Assembly (NCBI RefSeq): GCF_001703635.1
Contig: NZ_LQZT01000048.1
Coordinates: 208,480-272,479, forward strand
Length of the DNA: 64,000 nt
Reading direction: 5' to 3'
From: Parahoeflea olei
GTDB lineage: Bacteria; Pseudomonadota; Alphaproteobacteria; Rhizobiales; Rhizobiaceae
Under the pieces are notes generated by a model, which was not told the origin of the DNA, searched no databases, and was given only the letters and a program-made list of their open reading frames with translations. The position numbers were made by a program, and so were the translations under genes. Each line of letters opens with the position of its first letter. The stretch's first letter is position 1. Shown piece after piece: positions 8,423 through 17,726 of the stretch.

Positions 8423-11400
8423 GCCGGGCGGCATCAGTACAATTTCCGATACCACGGCACGGCAGAACCTCGCGGCGACGCCGACGCTGTCGGCCTGGGT
8501 GTCGGCCAATGCCGGCTCGGGCAAGACCCATGTGCTCTCGCGCCGGGTGATCCGGCTCTTGCTGCGCGGCGCCCGCCCCTCGGCGATCCTGTGCCTGACC
8601 TACACCAAGGCGGCCTCTGCCGAGATGTCGAACCGGGTGTTCCGCACGCTCGGCGACTGGGTCCGGCTCGACGACGAGGCACTGGCCGAAAGGATCTCCG
8701 AGCTCGAGGGCGGCGGGCCGGTCGAGCCGCAGCATCTCACGCTTGCCCGCAGGCTGTTCGCGACCGCGCTCGAAACCCCCGGCGGCCTCAAGATCCAGAC
8801 CATCCACGCCTTCTGCGAGGCGGTGCTGCACCGGTTTCCGCTGGAGGCGAACATTCCCGGTCATTTCGCCGTGCTCGACGACCAGAAGGCCGCCGAACTG
8901 CTGGCGGAAGCCCGCCGGCAGCTGATGTCGGCCAGGGGCTTTGCCGAAGATCCGGAGCTTGCCGCGGCCGTCACGTCCGCGCTCGAACTCGGCGGCGAAG
9001 CCGGCTTCGACAAGCTCCTGTCCGGGCTCTATGCGCGCCGCCGCGACTATCTCGCCTTCGAGGCCCGCGCCCGCGGCGCGGGCGGTGCCGAACCGCTGTT
9101 CCGCAAGGCCCTTGGCCTTGAGGTCGACGAAGACGAGGCCTCCGCCTTGGCCCGCGCCTGGCCTTTGGCCGCGATGCCGGTCGATTATGTGCGGGTGCTG
9201 CACGATTTCGCCGAATCGGCCAAATCCGCCGCCAAGGCGCACAACCTCGCTTACGGATTGCTGCAATGTGGGTCCGAAGCCGATCCGGGCCGGCGCTTCG
9301 ATCTCCTCCGGCAGGTGTTCTTCACCAAATCCGGCGATCCGGCGAAGCTCGGCAGTGCCATGACCAAGACCGTGGCCGAGCGCTTTCCCGATCTCGCCGA
9401 GCGGATCGCCGCAGCGCAGGATCAGGTGAGCGACGCTGTCGATCGGCTTGCGCGGCTTCGGGCGCTGACCGCTTCGCTTGTCGCCTTCCGGCTGGCGCGG
9501 CGCTATCTCGGCGTGTTCGAGGCGCTCAAGACCCGCCAGGCCCTGCTCGACTATGACGACCTGATTGCCGCCACCGAGGCGCTCCTGTCCAGGAGCGGCG
9601 CCAGCGCCTGGGTACACTACAAGCTCGACCAGGGCATTGACCATATTCTCGTCGACGAGGCGCAGGACACGGCGCCGCTGCAATGGAATGTGATCGGTGC
9701 GCTGTCGGACGAATTCTTTGCCGGCGAAGGATCTCGGCCGGCAAACCGCACCGTCTTCGCCGTGGGCGACGAGAAACAGTCGATCTACTCGTTCCAAGGC
9801 GCCCGGCCGGAGCGCTTTGCCGAGGAACGCCGGCGCATCGCCCGGCGCGCGGACGCAGCCGAGGCCGATTTCCGGCAGGTGTCGCTGCGCGTGTCGTTCC
9901 GCTCGTCGATGGAAGTGCTGCATCTGGTCGATTCGGTGTTTGCCGATGACGATGCGCGCCGCGGCATGGGCGCGGATGACGAGCCGGTGGTGCACGAGAC
10001 CGCGCGGCTTAAGGCCCCGGGCCTGGTCGAGATCTGGCCGATGATCGCCAAGGAGAAGACCGAGGGCGACGAGGACTGGACGGCTCCCTTCGACGACGTG
10101 CCCGAATCCGCACCTGCCGCGCGGCTTGCGCGCCGCATCGCCGGCCTGCTTGGCCAGTGGGTCGGCCATGAGACGATCATGGACCAGAAATCGGGGTTGA
10201 TGCGTCCGGTGGCACCCGGCGACATCCTGGTGCTGGTGCGCAAGCGCGACGGCTTCGTGCCGACGCTTCTGCGCACCTTGAAGGCAACCACCGACATCCC
10301 GGTGGCGGGAGCCGACCGCTTGCGCCTGACCGATCACATCGCAGTCCAGGACCTGATGGCGCTCGGCCGCTTCGCCGTGCTTGAGGAGGACGACCTGTCA
10401 CTGGCGGCGCTGGTCAAGAGCCCGCTCTTGGGTCTTGACGAGGATCAGTTGTTCCGGCTCGCCGCGACCCGGCCCGAGGGCATGTCGGTGTGGCGTGCAC
10501 TGGGCAAGCTGGCCGCGAGCGAAGGCGCTTTCGCCACGGCGCGCCGCAGGCTCGAACGCTGGGCGAAACGTGCCGCAGAGCTGCCGCCGCATGATTTCTT
10601 CGCCTCCGTGCTCGGCCCCGACGGCGGCCGACGCGCCTATCTGGCAAGGCTGGGCCACGAGGTCGGCGACGTGCTCGACGAATTCCTGGGGCTTGCGCTC
10701 GATCACGAGCAGGCGGGCCTGCCCGGGCTGCAATCCTTCCTCGCCATGCTCGAAACCGAAGCGCCCGAGATCAAGCGCGAGATGGAAGGCGAGTCGGGCG
10801 CCGTCAGAATCATGACCGTGCATGCGGCCAAGGGTCTGGAGGCGCCGATCGTGTTCCTGGTCGATTCGGGTGGAGAGGCGTTTCAGCACACCCACCAGCC
10901 GCGATTGTGGCTGCTGCCGCCGGCGCCGGACCAGGACGCGCCGCTGTCGGTGCCGGTGTGGCTGCCCGACAAGGGGAGCGAGAACGGCGCCACCGCGCCG
11001 GTGCGCGAGGCGATGCGCAACCAGGCCGAGGAAGAATACCGCCGGCTGCTCTATGTCGGCCTCACCCGCGCCGCCGATCGGCTTGTGGTCTGTGGCTATC
11101 GCGGCCTGCGCGAGGTGAAAACGCCGACCTGGCACACGCTGGCGCTGGCCGGGATCGAGACCGCGAGCAGCGACGAGGCCTATGCGGTCGAAGACGTGGT
11201 GCATGAGGCCGGCGGCGAGGTGTTCGAGGCGCGCCGGCTCAGCCGTAAGGGCCGCACACCGGCCGAAGCCGGAGATCCGGCCCGGCAGGAAAGCGGCGCA
11301 GCGTCTGAAATCGCGGGGATCGATGTGCCGTCTGACCCGCTGCCCCGGCCCACGCGGTTGCCGCGGCCGCTGGCCCCCTCGGGCGTGAGCGCGGTGCTCG

Positions 11401-11996
11401 AGGAGCAGGGCGGAGTGGCCTCGCGGTCACCCTTTTCCGACAGCGCGCCGTCTTCTTCGACCGCGGCACTCGAACGCGGAACCCTGATCCACCGCCTGCT
11501 GCAGGCCCTGCCGGCGGCGCCCGCCGCTGACCGGCCGGCGCTGCTCGACCGCTATCTCTCCCGCGCCTGGCGCGCGGATCAGGCCGATGTCGCGGCGAAA
11601 ATCCGGGACCAGGTGCTTGCGGTGCTGGACGATGCGCGATTCGCGCCGATCTTCGCGGCCTCCGGCCAGGCCGAGGTTTCGGTGATGGGCACTCTGCGGA
11701 TTGGCGGCGAGGAGCGCGCCGTCTCCGGCCGGATCGACCGCATCGCCGTGGAGGACGACCGCGTGCTGATCGTCGATTACAAGACCGGGCTCGCGCCGGC
11801 GCCGGGCGAGGGGCCTCCGGCCGGTCATGTCGCCCAGCTTGCGATCTACCGGGCACTGCTCGGGCCGCTCTATCCCGGCCGGCGGATCGAAGCCGCGCTG
11901 ATCTATGTCTCGGGCCCGGTGCTGGTCGAGATTTCCCCCGAGACGCTCGACAGGGCGTTGGAGACGCTCGACAAACAGGTCTCGGCGGAGGATTAG
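8415..11996 (+). CDS. addA: Double-strand break repair helicase-nuclease subunit AddA
   Basis: AddA is the 1193-residue motor and nuclease subunit, a superfamily 1A helicase. It shows Walker A AGSGKT at residues 33-38, DEAQD with following Gln (motif II), GDEKQSIYSFQGA (motif III), VRIMTVHAAKGLE (motif V region) and YVGLTRA (motif VI). The C-terminal nuclease domain has GRIDRI and IVDYKTG with Asp1121 and Lys1123. The ATG at 8415 overlaps the addB stop by 8 bases. It is preferred over in-frame codons up to 63 residues upstream, which lie inside addB and encode no family sequence. It forms the AddAB complex with the preceding gene and is followed by trxA after 115 bases. Confidence 0.96.
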   Translation: MTEPGGISTISDTTARQNLAATPTLSAWVSANAGSGKTHVLSRRVIRLLLRGARPSAILCLTYTKAASAEMSNRVFRTLGDWVRLDDEALAERISELEGGGPVEPQHLTLARRLFATALETPGGLKIQTIHAFCEAVLHRFPLEANIPGHFAVLDDQKAAELLAEARRQLMSARGFAEDPELAAAVTSALELGGEAGFDKLLSGLYARRRDYLAFEARARGAGGAEPLFRKALGLEVDEDEASALARAWPLAAMPVDYVRVLHDFAESAKSAAKAHNLAYGLLQCGSEADPGRRFDLLRQVFFTKSGDPAKLGSAMTKTVAERFPDLAERIAAAQDQVSDAVDRLARLRALTASLVAFRLARRYLGVFEALKTRQALLDYDDLIAATEALLSRSGASAWVHYKLDQGIDHILVDEAQDTAPLQWNVIGALSDEFFAGEGSRPANRTVFAVGDEKQSIYSFQGARPERFAEERRRIARRADAAEADFRQVSLRVSFRSSMEVLHLVDSVFADDDARRGMGADDEPVVHETARLKAPGLVEIWPMIAKEKTEGDEDWTAPFDDVPESAPAARLARRIAGLLGQWVGHETIMDQKSGLMRPVAPGDILVLVRKRDGFVPTLLRTLKATTDIPVAGADRLRLTDHIAVQDLMALGRFAVLEEDDLSLAALVKSPLLGLDEDQLFRLAATRPEGMSVWRALGKLAASEGAFATARRRLERWAKRAAELPPHDFFASVLGPDGGRRAYLARLGHEVGDVLDEFLGLALDHEQAGLPGLQSFLAMLETEAPEIKREMEGESGAVRIMTVHAAKGLEAPIVFLVDSGGEAFQHTHQPRLWLLPPAPDQDAPLSVPVWLPDKGSENGATAPVREAMRNQAEEEYRRLLYVGLTRAADRLVVCGYRGLREVKTPTWHTLALAGIETASSDEAYAVEDVVHEAGGEVFEARRLSRKGRTPAEAGDPARQESGAASEIAGIDVPSDPLPRPTRLPRPLAPSGVSAVLEEQGGVASRSPFSDSAPSSSTAALERGTLIHRLLQALPAAPAADRPALLDRYLSRAWRADQADVAAKIRDQVLAVLDDARFAPIFAASGQAEVSVMGTLRIGGEERAVSGRIDRIAVEDDRVLIVDYKTGLAPAPGEGPPAGHVAQLAIYRALLGPLYPGRRIEAALIYVSGPVLVEISPETLDRALETLDKQVSAED

Positions 11997-12111
11997 AAAA
12001 CGGTGAGGCGCCATCACGGCTCGGTGATCCGGATCTAAACCCCCTTGAACAGGATGGAATGAAGCCTCACATTAGCCCCAACCCGAATATCCATCAAAGG
12101 AGTGCCCGAAC

Positions 12112-12432
12112 ATGGCGACCGTGAAAGTAGACAGCGCCAATTTCCAGAGCGAAGTGCTCGAATCCACCGTCCCGGTCGTCGTCGACTTCTGGGCGGAATG
12201 GTGCGGCCCGTGCAAGATGATCGCCCCCAGCCTCGAGGAAATCTCCAACGAGATGGCCGGCAAGGTGAAGGTCGCCAAGCTCAATATCGACGAAAACCCC
12301 GAACTTGCCTCGCAGTTCGGCGTCCGCTCGATCCCGACGCTTGCGATGTTCAAGGGCGGCTCGGTCGCCGACATCAAGGTGGGCGCCTCGCCCAAGACCG
12401 CGCTGTCGAGCTGGATTGCCGGCGCCGCCTGA
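12112..12432 (+). CDS. trxA: Thioredoxin 1
   Basis: This is a full-length 106-residue thioredoxin that reduces protein disulfides in the cytoplasm using electrons from TrxB. The active site is WCGPC with Cys31 and Cys34, and the cis-proline loop is SIPT. Asp25 is the buried acid conserved in the family. A good ribosome site (AAAGGAG) precedes the ATG. It follows addA, an arrangement I recall as common in rhizobial chromosomes, and is closed by a strong intrinsic terminator. The 115-base gap to addA may hold its own promoter, but I see no convincing one. Confidence 0.97.
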   Translation: MATVKVDSANFQSEVLESTVPVVVDFWAEWCGPCKMIAPSLEEISNEMAGKVKVAKLNIDENPELASQFGVRSIPTLAMFKGGSVADIKVGASPKTALSSWIAGAA

Positions 12433-12458
12433 GCCGGATCGGTATCCCGCACATCCTG

Positions 12459-12489
12459 AACCCGTCCGGACGCTCCGGGCGGGTTTTTT
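12459..12489 (+). terminator. Intrinsic terminator of the divL-trxA run
   Basis: A 12-bp stem of AACCCGTCCGGA with TCCGGGCGGGTT (one U-G pair) has a 3-base loop and is followed by a TTTTTT run. The opposite strand lacks a T-run beside the hairpin on the folC-exit side, so it mainly serves trxA. Confidence 0.9.
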
Positions 12490-12510
12490 GATGGCGAACG
12501 GGGAGAGCGG

Positions 12511-13836
12511 TCAGACCGGCGGCGTGCCGTTGATGCGGAGCACGTGGCCCAGGAGATAGAGCGACCCGCCGATCAGGATGCGCGGCGGCAAGGTCGATCC
12601 GTCCCGGGAGCGGCAGATGGCCGCGAGCGCGGTCTCCACATCCGGCGCCGGGCCGGCGCGCAGCCCTGCCTGGCCTGCGGCATCGGCCAGGTATCGGGGG
12701 TCGAGCCCCGCCTCGCAATCGGGCACCGGAACGGTGAAGACCTGCCGGGCCATGCCGGCAAAGGCCTCGAAATAGCCGATCGGATCCTTGGTGTTGATCA
12801 TGCCGGAGACGAGAAACAGCGGTCGCGATTCGCGGTCGTTGAGCGTGGCCATGGCCTCGGCGATCACCCGCCCGGCACCGGGATTGTGGCCGCCGTCGAT
12901 CCAGATCTCGACGCCCTCCGGCAGGTTCTCGACAAGCCGGCCATAGGTCAGCCGCTCCAGCCGCCCGGGCCAGGAGGCGGATGTGAGGCCGCGGCCGATG
13001 GCCTGCTCCTCAAGCTTGAAGCCGGCCGCCTTGAGCGCGCGGATGGCCGCGGCCGCATTGGCCTGCTGGTGCCGGCCCGCGAGCCTTGGCTGCGGCAGGT
13101 CGATCAGCTCGTCCTCGTCCTGGTAGACCATGCGGCCGTTTTCCTCGAAGGCGATGAAATTCTGGCCGTAGACATCGAGCGGGCAGGCAAGCCGCTCGGC
13201 GGTTTCGATCAGCACGTCGCGGGCAATCTCTTCCGACTGCTCGCCGATCACCACGGGCACGCCGCGCTTGATGATGCCGGCCTTTTCCGCCGCGATCAGC
13301 TCCACACGGTCGCCCAGATAGGCCTGGTGGTCGAGCGAGATCGACATGATCACCGCGGCGGCCGGATGGGGGATGACATTGGTCGCGTCGAACCGGCCGC
13401 CCAGGCCCACTTCGATCAGCGCCGCATCGGCGGGGTGCTCCGAAAACAGCACGAACATCACCGCGGTCAGGATTTCGAAGACGGTGATCGTCTCGCCCTG
13501 GTTGGCCGCAGCCACCCGGCGCACCGCGTCGGCCAGGACTGCATCCTCGACCAGGCGCCCGCCGCCTTCGGCGCCGAGCCGGAAGCGCTCGTGCCAGTTG
13601 ACCAGATGCGGCGAGGTATGAACGTGGACCGTGAGCCCGTGGGCTTCGAGAATGGCGCGGCAGAACGTGCTGGTCGAACCCTTGCCGTTGGTGCCGGCGA
13701 CATGGATCACCGGCGGCAACTGCTCATGCGGATTGCCCAGCCGTTCGAGCAGGCGGGTGATCCGGCCGAGAGAGAGGTCGAACCCCTTCGGATGCAGCGC
13801 CAGCAGCGCGTTGATTTCCTGTTCCGCAGCCGACAC
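12511..13836 (-). CDS. folC: Bifunctional folylpolyglutamate / dihydrofolate synthase
   Basis: FolC adds glutamate to dihydropteroate and folates, using ATP, in the cytoplasm. The Mur-ligase-type ATP loop AGTNGKGST lies near residues 47-55, followed by the SPHLVNWHERF segment. A GGAHNPG-like C-terminal segment reads IDGGHNPGA. I place the start at GTG 13836 (441 residues): AAGGAG lies 5 bases upstream, and the resulting N-terminus MSAAEQEINALL fits the family. Upstream ATGs at 13866 and 13881 lack ribosome sites, and the longer frame to 14064 runs into accD. It is the last gene of the trpFBA-accD-folC group, about 100 bases after accD. Confidence 0.93.
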   Translation of the reverse strand: MSAAEQEINALLALHPKGFDLSLGRITRLLERLGNPHEQLPPVIHVAGTNGKGSTSTFCRAILEAHGLTVHVHTSPHLVNWHERFRLGAEGGGRLVEDAVLADAVRRVAAANQGETITVFEILTAVMFVLFSEHPADAALIEVGLGGRFDATNVIPHPAAAVIMSISLDHQAYLGDRVELIAAEKAGIIKRGVPVVIGEQSEEIARDVLIETAERLACPLDVYGQNFIAFEENGRMVYQDEDELIDLPQPRLAGRHQQANAAAAIRALKAAGFKLEEQAIGRGLTSASWPGRLERLTYGRLVENLPEGVEIWIDGGHNPGAGRVIAEAMATLNDRESRPLFLVSGMINTKDPIGYFEAFAGMARQVFTVPVPDCEAGLDPRYLADAAGQAGLRAGPAPDVETALAAICRSRDGSTLPPRILIGGSLYLLGHVLRINGTPPV

Positions 13837-13936
13837 CACCGCTCCTTCCGCCGAGACCCTCGGCATCCATGGCTTGGCCATGCGCTGTTTTTTCAATGCA
13901 CAGCCCGACTGGCTCTCCGGCTGTCCCGGCGAATGA

Positions 13937-14878
13937 TTACTGTCCGGCTCCGGCGGGTTCGGCTTCCGCTTCGTTGACCGGTGCGGGGGCTGCGGGTTCG
14001 GGCTCCGAAACCGGTGCGGCTTCGGCCGCATCCATCTTGAGCAGGATGCGGAGCAGTCGCGCAAGCGTGTCGGGCAGGTCGTGGCGGTGAACCACCATGT
14101 CGATCATGCCATGGTCGAGCAGGTATTCCGAGGTCTGGAAGCCTTCGGGAAGCTTCTCACGGATGGTCTGTTCGATCACCCGTTTGCCGGCAAAGCAGAT
14201 TTCCGCACCGGGCTCGGCCAGGTGCACGTCGCCCAGCATCGCATAGGAGGCCGACACGCCGCCGGTGGTCGGGTTGGTCAGCACCACGATATAGGGCAGA
14301 CCCGCTTCTTTCAGCATCTCGACGACCACGGTCGTGCGCGGCAGCTGCATCAGCGACAGGATGCCTTCCTGCATGCGCGCGCCGCCGGAGGCCGGGAACA
14401 TCACCAGCGGGCATTTCCGCTCGATGGCGGCCTCGAAGGCCTGGATGATGGCCTCGCCCGCGGCGATGCCGAGCGATCCGGCCATGAAGGCGAAATCATG
14501 CACGCAGGCGACGATCTTGACGCCCTTGACCGTGCCGTGGGCAGCCACGACGGCATCTTCGAGCCCGGTCTTGGTGCGGCTGTCGCGCAGCCGGTCGACA
14601 TATTTCTTGGAATCGCGGAACTTGAGCGGATCCTGCGGCACTTTCGGCGACGGCAGCAGGTCGTATTTGCCCTCGTCGAAGATGTGCTTGAGGCGCGCCT
14701 CGGCCGACATCTTCATGTGGTAGCCGGAAGCCGGGATCACGAAATGGTTTTCTTCCAGATCGTTGTGGAACACCATTTCCCCGGTCTCGGGGCACTTGAT
14801 CCAGAGATTTTCCGGAACCTCGCGGCGGCCGAGCATCGAATTGATCTTGGGCCTGACGTAGTTGGTAATCCAGTTCAA
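13937..14878 (-). CDS. accD: Acetyl-CoA carboxylase carboxyltransferase subunit beta
   Basis: AccD is the 313-residue beta subunit of the carboxyltransferase half of acetyl-CoA carboxylase, the first step of fatty-acid synthesis; it pairs with AccA, which is not in this window. The crotonase-like core shows FPASGGARMQEG and PTTGGVSASYAMLGD, which form the oxyanion and acetyl-CoA site. The N-terminal region corresponding to the Zn ribbon of E. coli AccD keeps only one cysteine (WIKCPETGEM), so the four-Cys finger is missing. The C-terminus carries an Ala/Pro/Glu-rich tail of about 40 residues. It lies 38 bases after trpA in the same operon. Confidence 0.95.
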   Translation of the reverse strand: MNWITNYVRPKINSMLGRREVPENLWIKCPETGEMVFHNDLEENHFVIPASGYHMKMSAEARLKHIFDEGKYDLLPSPKVPQDPLKFRDSKKYVDRLRDSRTKTGLEDAVVAAHGTVKGVKIVACVHDFAFMAGSLGIAAGEAIIQAFEAAIERKCPLVMFPASGGARMQEGILSLMQLPRTTVVVEMLKEAGLPYIVVLTNPTTGGVSASYAMLGDVHLAEPGAEICFAGKRVIEQTIREKLPEGFQTSEYLLDHGMIDMVVHRHDLPDTLARLLRILLKMDAAEAAPVSEPEPAAPAPVNEAEAEPAGAGQ

Positions 14879-14916
14879 GGTGCTGTCTCCGGTTTGGTCC
14901 GTCTAATGTGGGGGCG

Positions 14917-15756
14917 CTACTCGGCCGGCGCAAGCCTTGCCGCGCGCACCCCGGTTGCGAGCCCGCGCACCATGGTGGCGACGCTCTCGACGGTGTCGGT
15001 CGTTGCCGCGCCCTTGGCGTCGAGCGTGTTGGCGATCTGGTTGACGATGGCCGTGCCGACCACGACGCCGTCCGCGGCCTGGCCGATGGCGCGCGCCTGC
15101 TCGGCGGTCTTGACGCCGAAGCCGACGCAGACCGGCAGGCCGGTATGGCCCTTGATGCGCTCGACGGCGGCGTTGACTTTCGAGGTGTCGGCAATCGCCG
15201 AACCGGTAATCCCGGTCATCGACACATAATAGACAAAGCCCGATGTGTTTGACAGAACCCGCGGCAGTCGCTTGTCATCGGTGGTGGGGGTTGCCAGCCG
15301 GATGAAGTTGATCCCGGCCTTGATCGCCGGCAGGCACAGTTCCTCGTCCATTTCCGGCGGCAGGTCGACCACGATCAGCCCGTCGATGCCGGCTTCGCGC
15401 GCGTCGGTCAGGAACCGGTCCACGCCATAGACATAGATCGGGTTGTAATAGCCCATCAGCACGATCGGTGTTTCGGGGTCGGTCTTGCGGAAATCGCGCG
15501 CGAGATCGAGCGTCTTGACGAGCGTCTGCCCGCCCTTGAGCGCGCGCTGGCCTGCCATCTGGATCGCCGGGCCGTCGGCCATCGGATCGGAAAACGGCAT
15601 GCCGAGCTCGATCACGTCGGAGCCCGCACCGGGCAGCGCCTTCATGATCCTGAGCGAGGTATCGTAGTCCGGGTCGCCGCCCATGAAATAGGTCACCAGC
15701 GCCGGCCGGCCCTCGGCCTTCAGCTTATCGAAGCGGGTATCGATGCGTGTGGTCAT
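14917..15756 (-). CDS. trpA: Tryptophan synthase alpha chain
   Basis: This 279-residue TIM-barrel subunit cleaves indole-3-glycerol phosphate to indole and glyceraldehyde-3-phosphate and channels indole to TrpB. The catalytic acids are Glu50 and Asp61, in VIELGMPFSDPMADGP. The phosphate-binding loops GFGVKT and VVVGTAIV are present near the C-terminus. The ATG lies 2 bases after the trpB stop, a spacing typical of coupled translation. A longer apparent ORF reaching into trpB is only an open out-of-frame extension and is not used. Confidence 0.97.
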   Translation of the reverse strand: MTTRIDTRFDKLKAEGRPALVTYFMGGDPDYDTSLRIMKALPGAGSDVIELGMPFSDPMADGPAIQMAGQRALKGGQTLVKTLDLARDFRKTDPETPIVLMGYYNPIYVYGVDRFLTDAREAGIDGLIVVDLPPEMDEELCLPAIKAGINFIRLATPTTDDKRLPRVLSNTSGFVYYVSMTGITGSAIADTSKVNAAVERIKGHTGLPVCVGFGVKTAEQARAIGQAADGVVVGTAIVNQIANTLDAKGAATTDTVESVATMVRGLATGVRAARLAPAE

Positions 15757-15758
15757 GG

Positions 15759-16979
15759 TCAGAGCTCCACTCCGAGGATCTTGCCGACGGTGAAGATGTC
15801 CTTGTCGCCGCGGCCGCACAGGTTCATCACGATGATCTGGTCCTTGCCCATCTTCGGCGCGCGCTTGATCACCTCGGCGAGCGCATGGCTCGGCTCCAGC
15901 GCGGGAATGATGCCTTCGAGGCGGGTCAGCAGCTGGAAGGCCTCGAGCGCTTCGGTGTCCATGATCGGCACATATTCGACCCGGTTCGAGTCCTTGAGCC
16001 AGGAGTGCTCCGGCCCGATGCCCGGATAGTCGAGCCCGGCCGAGATCGAATGGCCTTCCTTGATCTGGCCGTCGGTGTCCTGCAGCAGATAGGTGCGGTT
16101 GCCGTGCAGCACGCCCGGCGCACCGGCGGTCAGCGACGCGCAGTGCTCCTCGCCGTCGAGCCCCTTGCCGCCAGCCTCGACGCCGACGATCTGCACGTCC
16201 TTGTCGTCGAGGAAGGGATGGAACAGGCCGATGGCATTGGAGCCGCCGCCGACGGCGGCAATCAGCATGTCCGGCAGCCGGCCTTCCATGGCGAGCATCT
16301 GCTCGCGCGCTTCGCGGCCGATCACCGACTGGAAGTCGCGCACCATTTCCGGATAGGGATGCGGGCCCGCCGCGGTGCCGATCAGGTAATAGGTGTCTTC
16401 GACATTGGTCACCCAGTCCCTGAGCGCCTCGTTCATCGCGTCTTTCAGCGTGCCGTGGCCGGAGGTCACCGGGTGCACCTTGGCGCCGAGCAGCTTCATG
16501 CGGAACACGTTCGGCGCCTGCCGTTCGACATCGGTCGCGCCCATGTAGACTTCGCACGGATAGCCGAAACGGGCGGCCACGGTGGCCGAAGCCACGCCAT
16601 GCTGGCCCGCGCCGGTTTCGGCGATGATGCGGGTCTTGCCCATGCGCTTGGCGAGCAGGATCTGGCCCACGCAATTGTTGATCTTGTGCGAACCGGTGTG
16701 GTTCAACTCATCGCGCTTGAAATAGATCTTGGCGCCGCCCAGGTGCTCGGTCAGCCGCTCGGCGAAATACATCGGCGAGGGTCGGCCGGTGTAATGCGCG
16801 TTGAGATGCTCGAGCTCGGCGCGGAATTCCGGATCGGCCTTGGCCCTGGTCCATTCCTCCTCCAGTTCGAGGATCAGCGGCATCAGCGTTTCGGCAACGA
16901 AACGGCCACCGAAAATGCCGAACATGCCTTGTTCGTCGGGACCGGTGCGGAATGAATTCGGCGGTGTCGTCTGGTTCAC
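15759..16979 (-). CDS. trpB: Tryptophan synthase beta chain
   Basis: This 406-residue PLP enzyme condenses indole with L-serine to make tryptophan in the alpha2beta2 complex. The PLP lysine is Lys99 in HTGSHKIN, the catalytic segment ETGAGQHG follows, and the phosphate loop GGGSNA is present. Its length matches the family. It lies between trpF (12 bases upstream) and trpA (2 bases downstream). The anthranilate-side genes trpE, trpD and trpC are not in the window, so the pathway is split, as in other rhizobia. Confidence 0.97.
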   Translation of the reverse strand: MNQTTPPNSFRTGPDEQGMFGIFGGRFVAETLMPLILELEEEWTRAKADPEFRAELEHLNAHYTGRPSPMYFAERLTEHLGGAKIYFKRDELNHTGSHKINNCVGQILLAKRMGKTRIIAETGAGQHGVASATVAARFGYPCEVYMGATDVERQAPNVFRMKLLGAKVHPVTSGHGTLKDAMNEALRDWVTNVEDTYYLIGTAAGPHPYPEMVRDFQSVIGREAREQMLAMEGRLPDMLIAAVGGGSNAIGLFHPFLDDKDVQIVGVEAGGKGLDGEEHCASLTAGAPGVLHGNRTYLLQDTDGQIKEGHSISAGLDYPGIGPEHSWLKDSNRVEYVPIMDTEALEAFQLLTRLEGIIPALEPSHALAEVIKRAPKMGKDQIIVMNLCGRGDKDIFTVGKILGVEL

Positions 16980-16991
16980 GTCAGTTACTCC

Positions 16992-17660
16992 TCAAACCGT
17001 CCCTTTGGCGGATGCTTCCGCGTCGCGGACCGCGCGCACGAAACCGTCCATCATGGCAAGATCCTTGATGCCCGGCGCGCTTTCCACGCCCGACGAGACA
17101 TCGATGCCGGGTGCGCGGGTGATCTCGAGCGCCTCGCCGACATTGTCCTTGGTCAGGCCACCGGAAAGCATGTAATCGAGGCCCGCGTCAAGGCGCGCGA
17201 GCAGCCGCCAGTCGAAGCTCACGCCGTTGCCGCCGGGCAAGTCTGATCCCTTTGGCGGCTTGGCGTCAAACAGAAACCGGTCGGCGATGCCGACGTAAGG
17301 CGCGATCCGGTCGAGATCGGCGGCTTCGCGAATGGCGAAGGCCTTCATCACCTTAAGCCCGAACCGGGCCTTGACGTGAGCCACCCGCTCCGGGCTCTCG
17401 GCGCCATGCAACTGCAGCCAGCCGGGTTTCACGTGGGACACGATCTCATCCAGTCCGGCATCGTCCATGTCGACGCTCACCGCCACGGTCTCGAGCCCGC
17501 GCGCTTGCGCCCGTACGCCGAGTATGGATGCGGTTTCAACCGCCACATGCCGTGGGCTCTTCGCAAAGAAGATGAAACCGGCCATGCCGGCTCGGAGATC
17601 GGCCGCGCGATCCACCGCCTCCGGGGTGCTCAGGCCGCATATCTTGATGAGCGTTGTCAT
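16992..17660 (-). CDS. trpF: Phosphoribosylanthranilate isomerase
   Basis: TrpF catalyses the Amadori rearrangement of phosphoribosylanthranilate in tryptophan synthesis. It is a 222-residue TIM barrel with the N-terminal KICGLS motif holding catalytic Cys8, the FLFDAKPPKG segment with the general-acid Asp, and the phosphate-binding end LSGGLTKDNV. I use the ATG at 17660, which has GAGGT 8 bases upstream; an in-frame start 45 bases earlier adds an unconserved leader. It heads the trpF-trpB-trpA-accD-folC group. No leader-peptide attenuator rich in Trp codons is visible upstream. Confidence 0.95.
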   Translation of the reverse strand: MTTLIKICGLSTPEAVDRAADLRAGMAGFIFFAKSPRHVAVETASILGVRAQARGLETVAVSVDMDDAGLDEIVSHVKPGWLQLHGAESPERVAHVKARFGLKVMKAFAIREAADLDRIAPYVGIADRFLFDAKPPKGSDLPGGNGVSFDWRLLARLDAGLDYMLSGGLTKDNVGEALEITRAPGIDVSSGVESAPGIKDLAMMDGFVRAVRDAEASAKGTV

Positions 17661-17726
17661 GGCGGCTGACCTCGCACAAAACCGGGTGGGAGTCGAGATA
17701 TCCATGCTGCGATTGCGGTCCGCAGA

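Noticed and set aside
14917..16674. Apparent 585-residue fusion reading upstream of trpA
   Set aside because: The first 300 residues are trpB read in the wrong frame; trpA has a proper ATG 2 bases after the trpB stop.
16980..17726. Tryptophan attenuator or leader peptide before the trp genes
   Set aside because: No short ORF with tandem Trp codons and no terminator/antiterminator pair precedes trpF.
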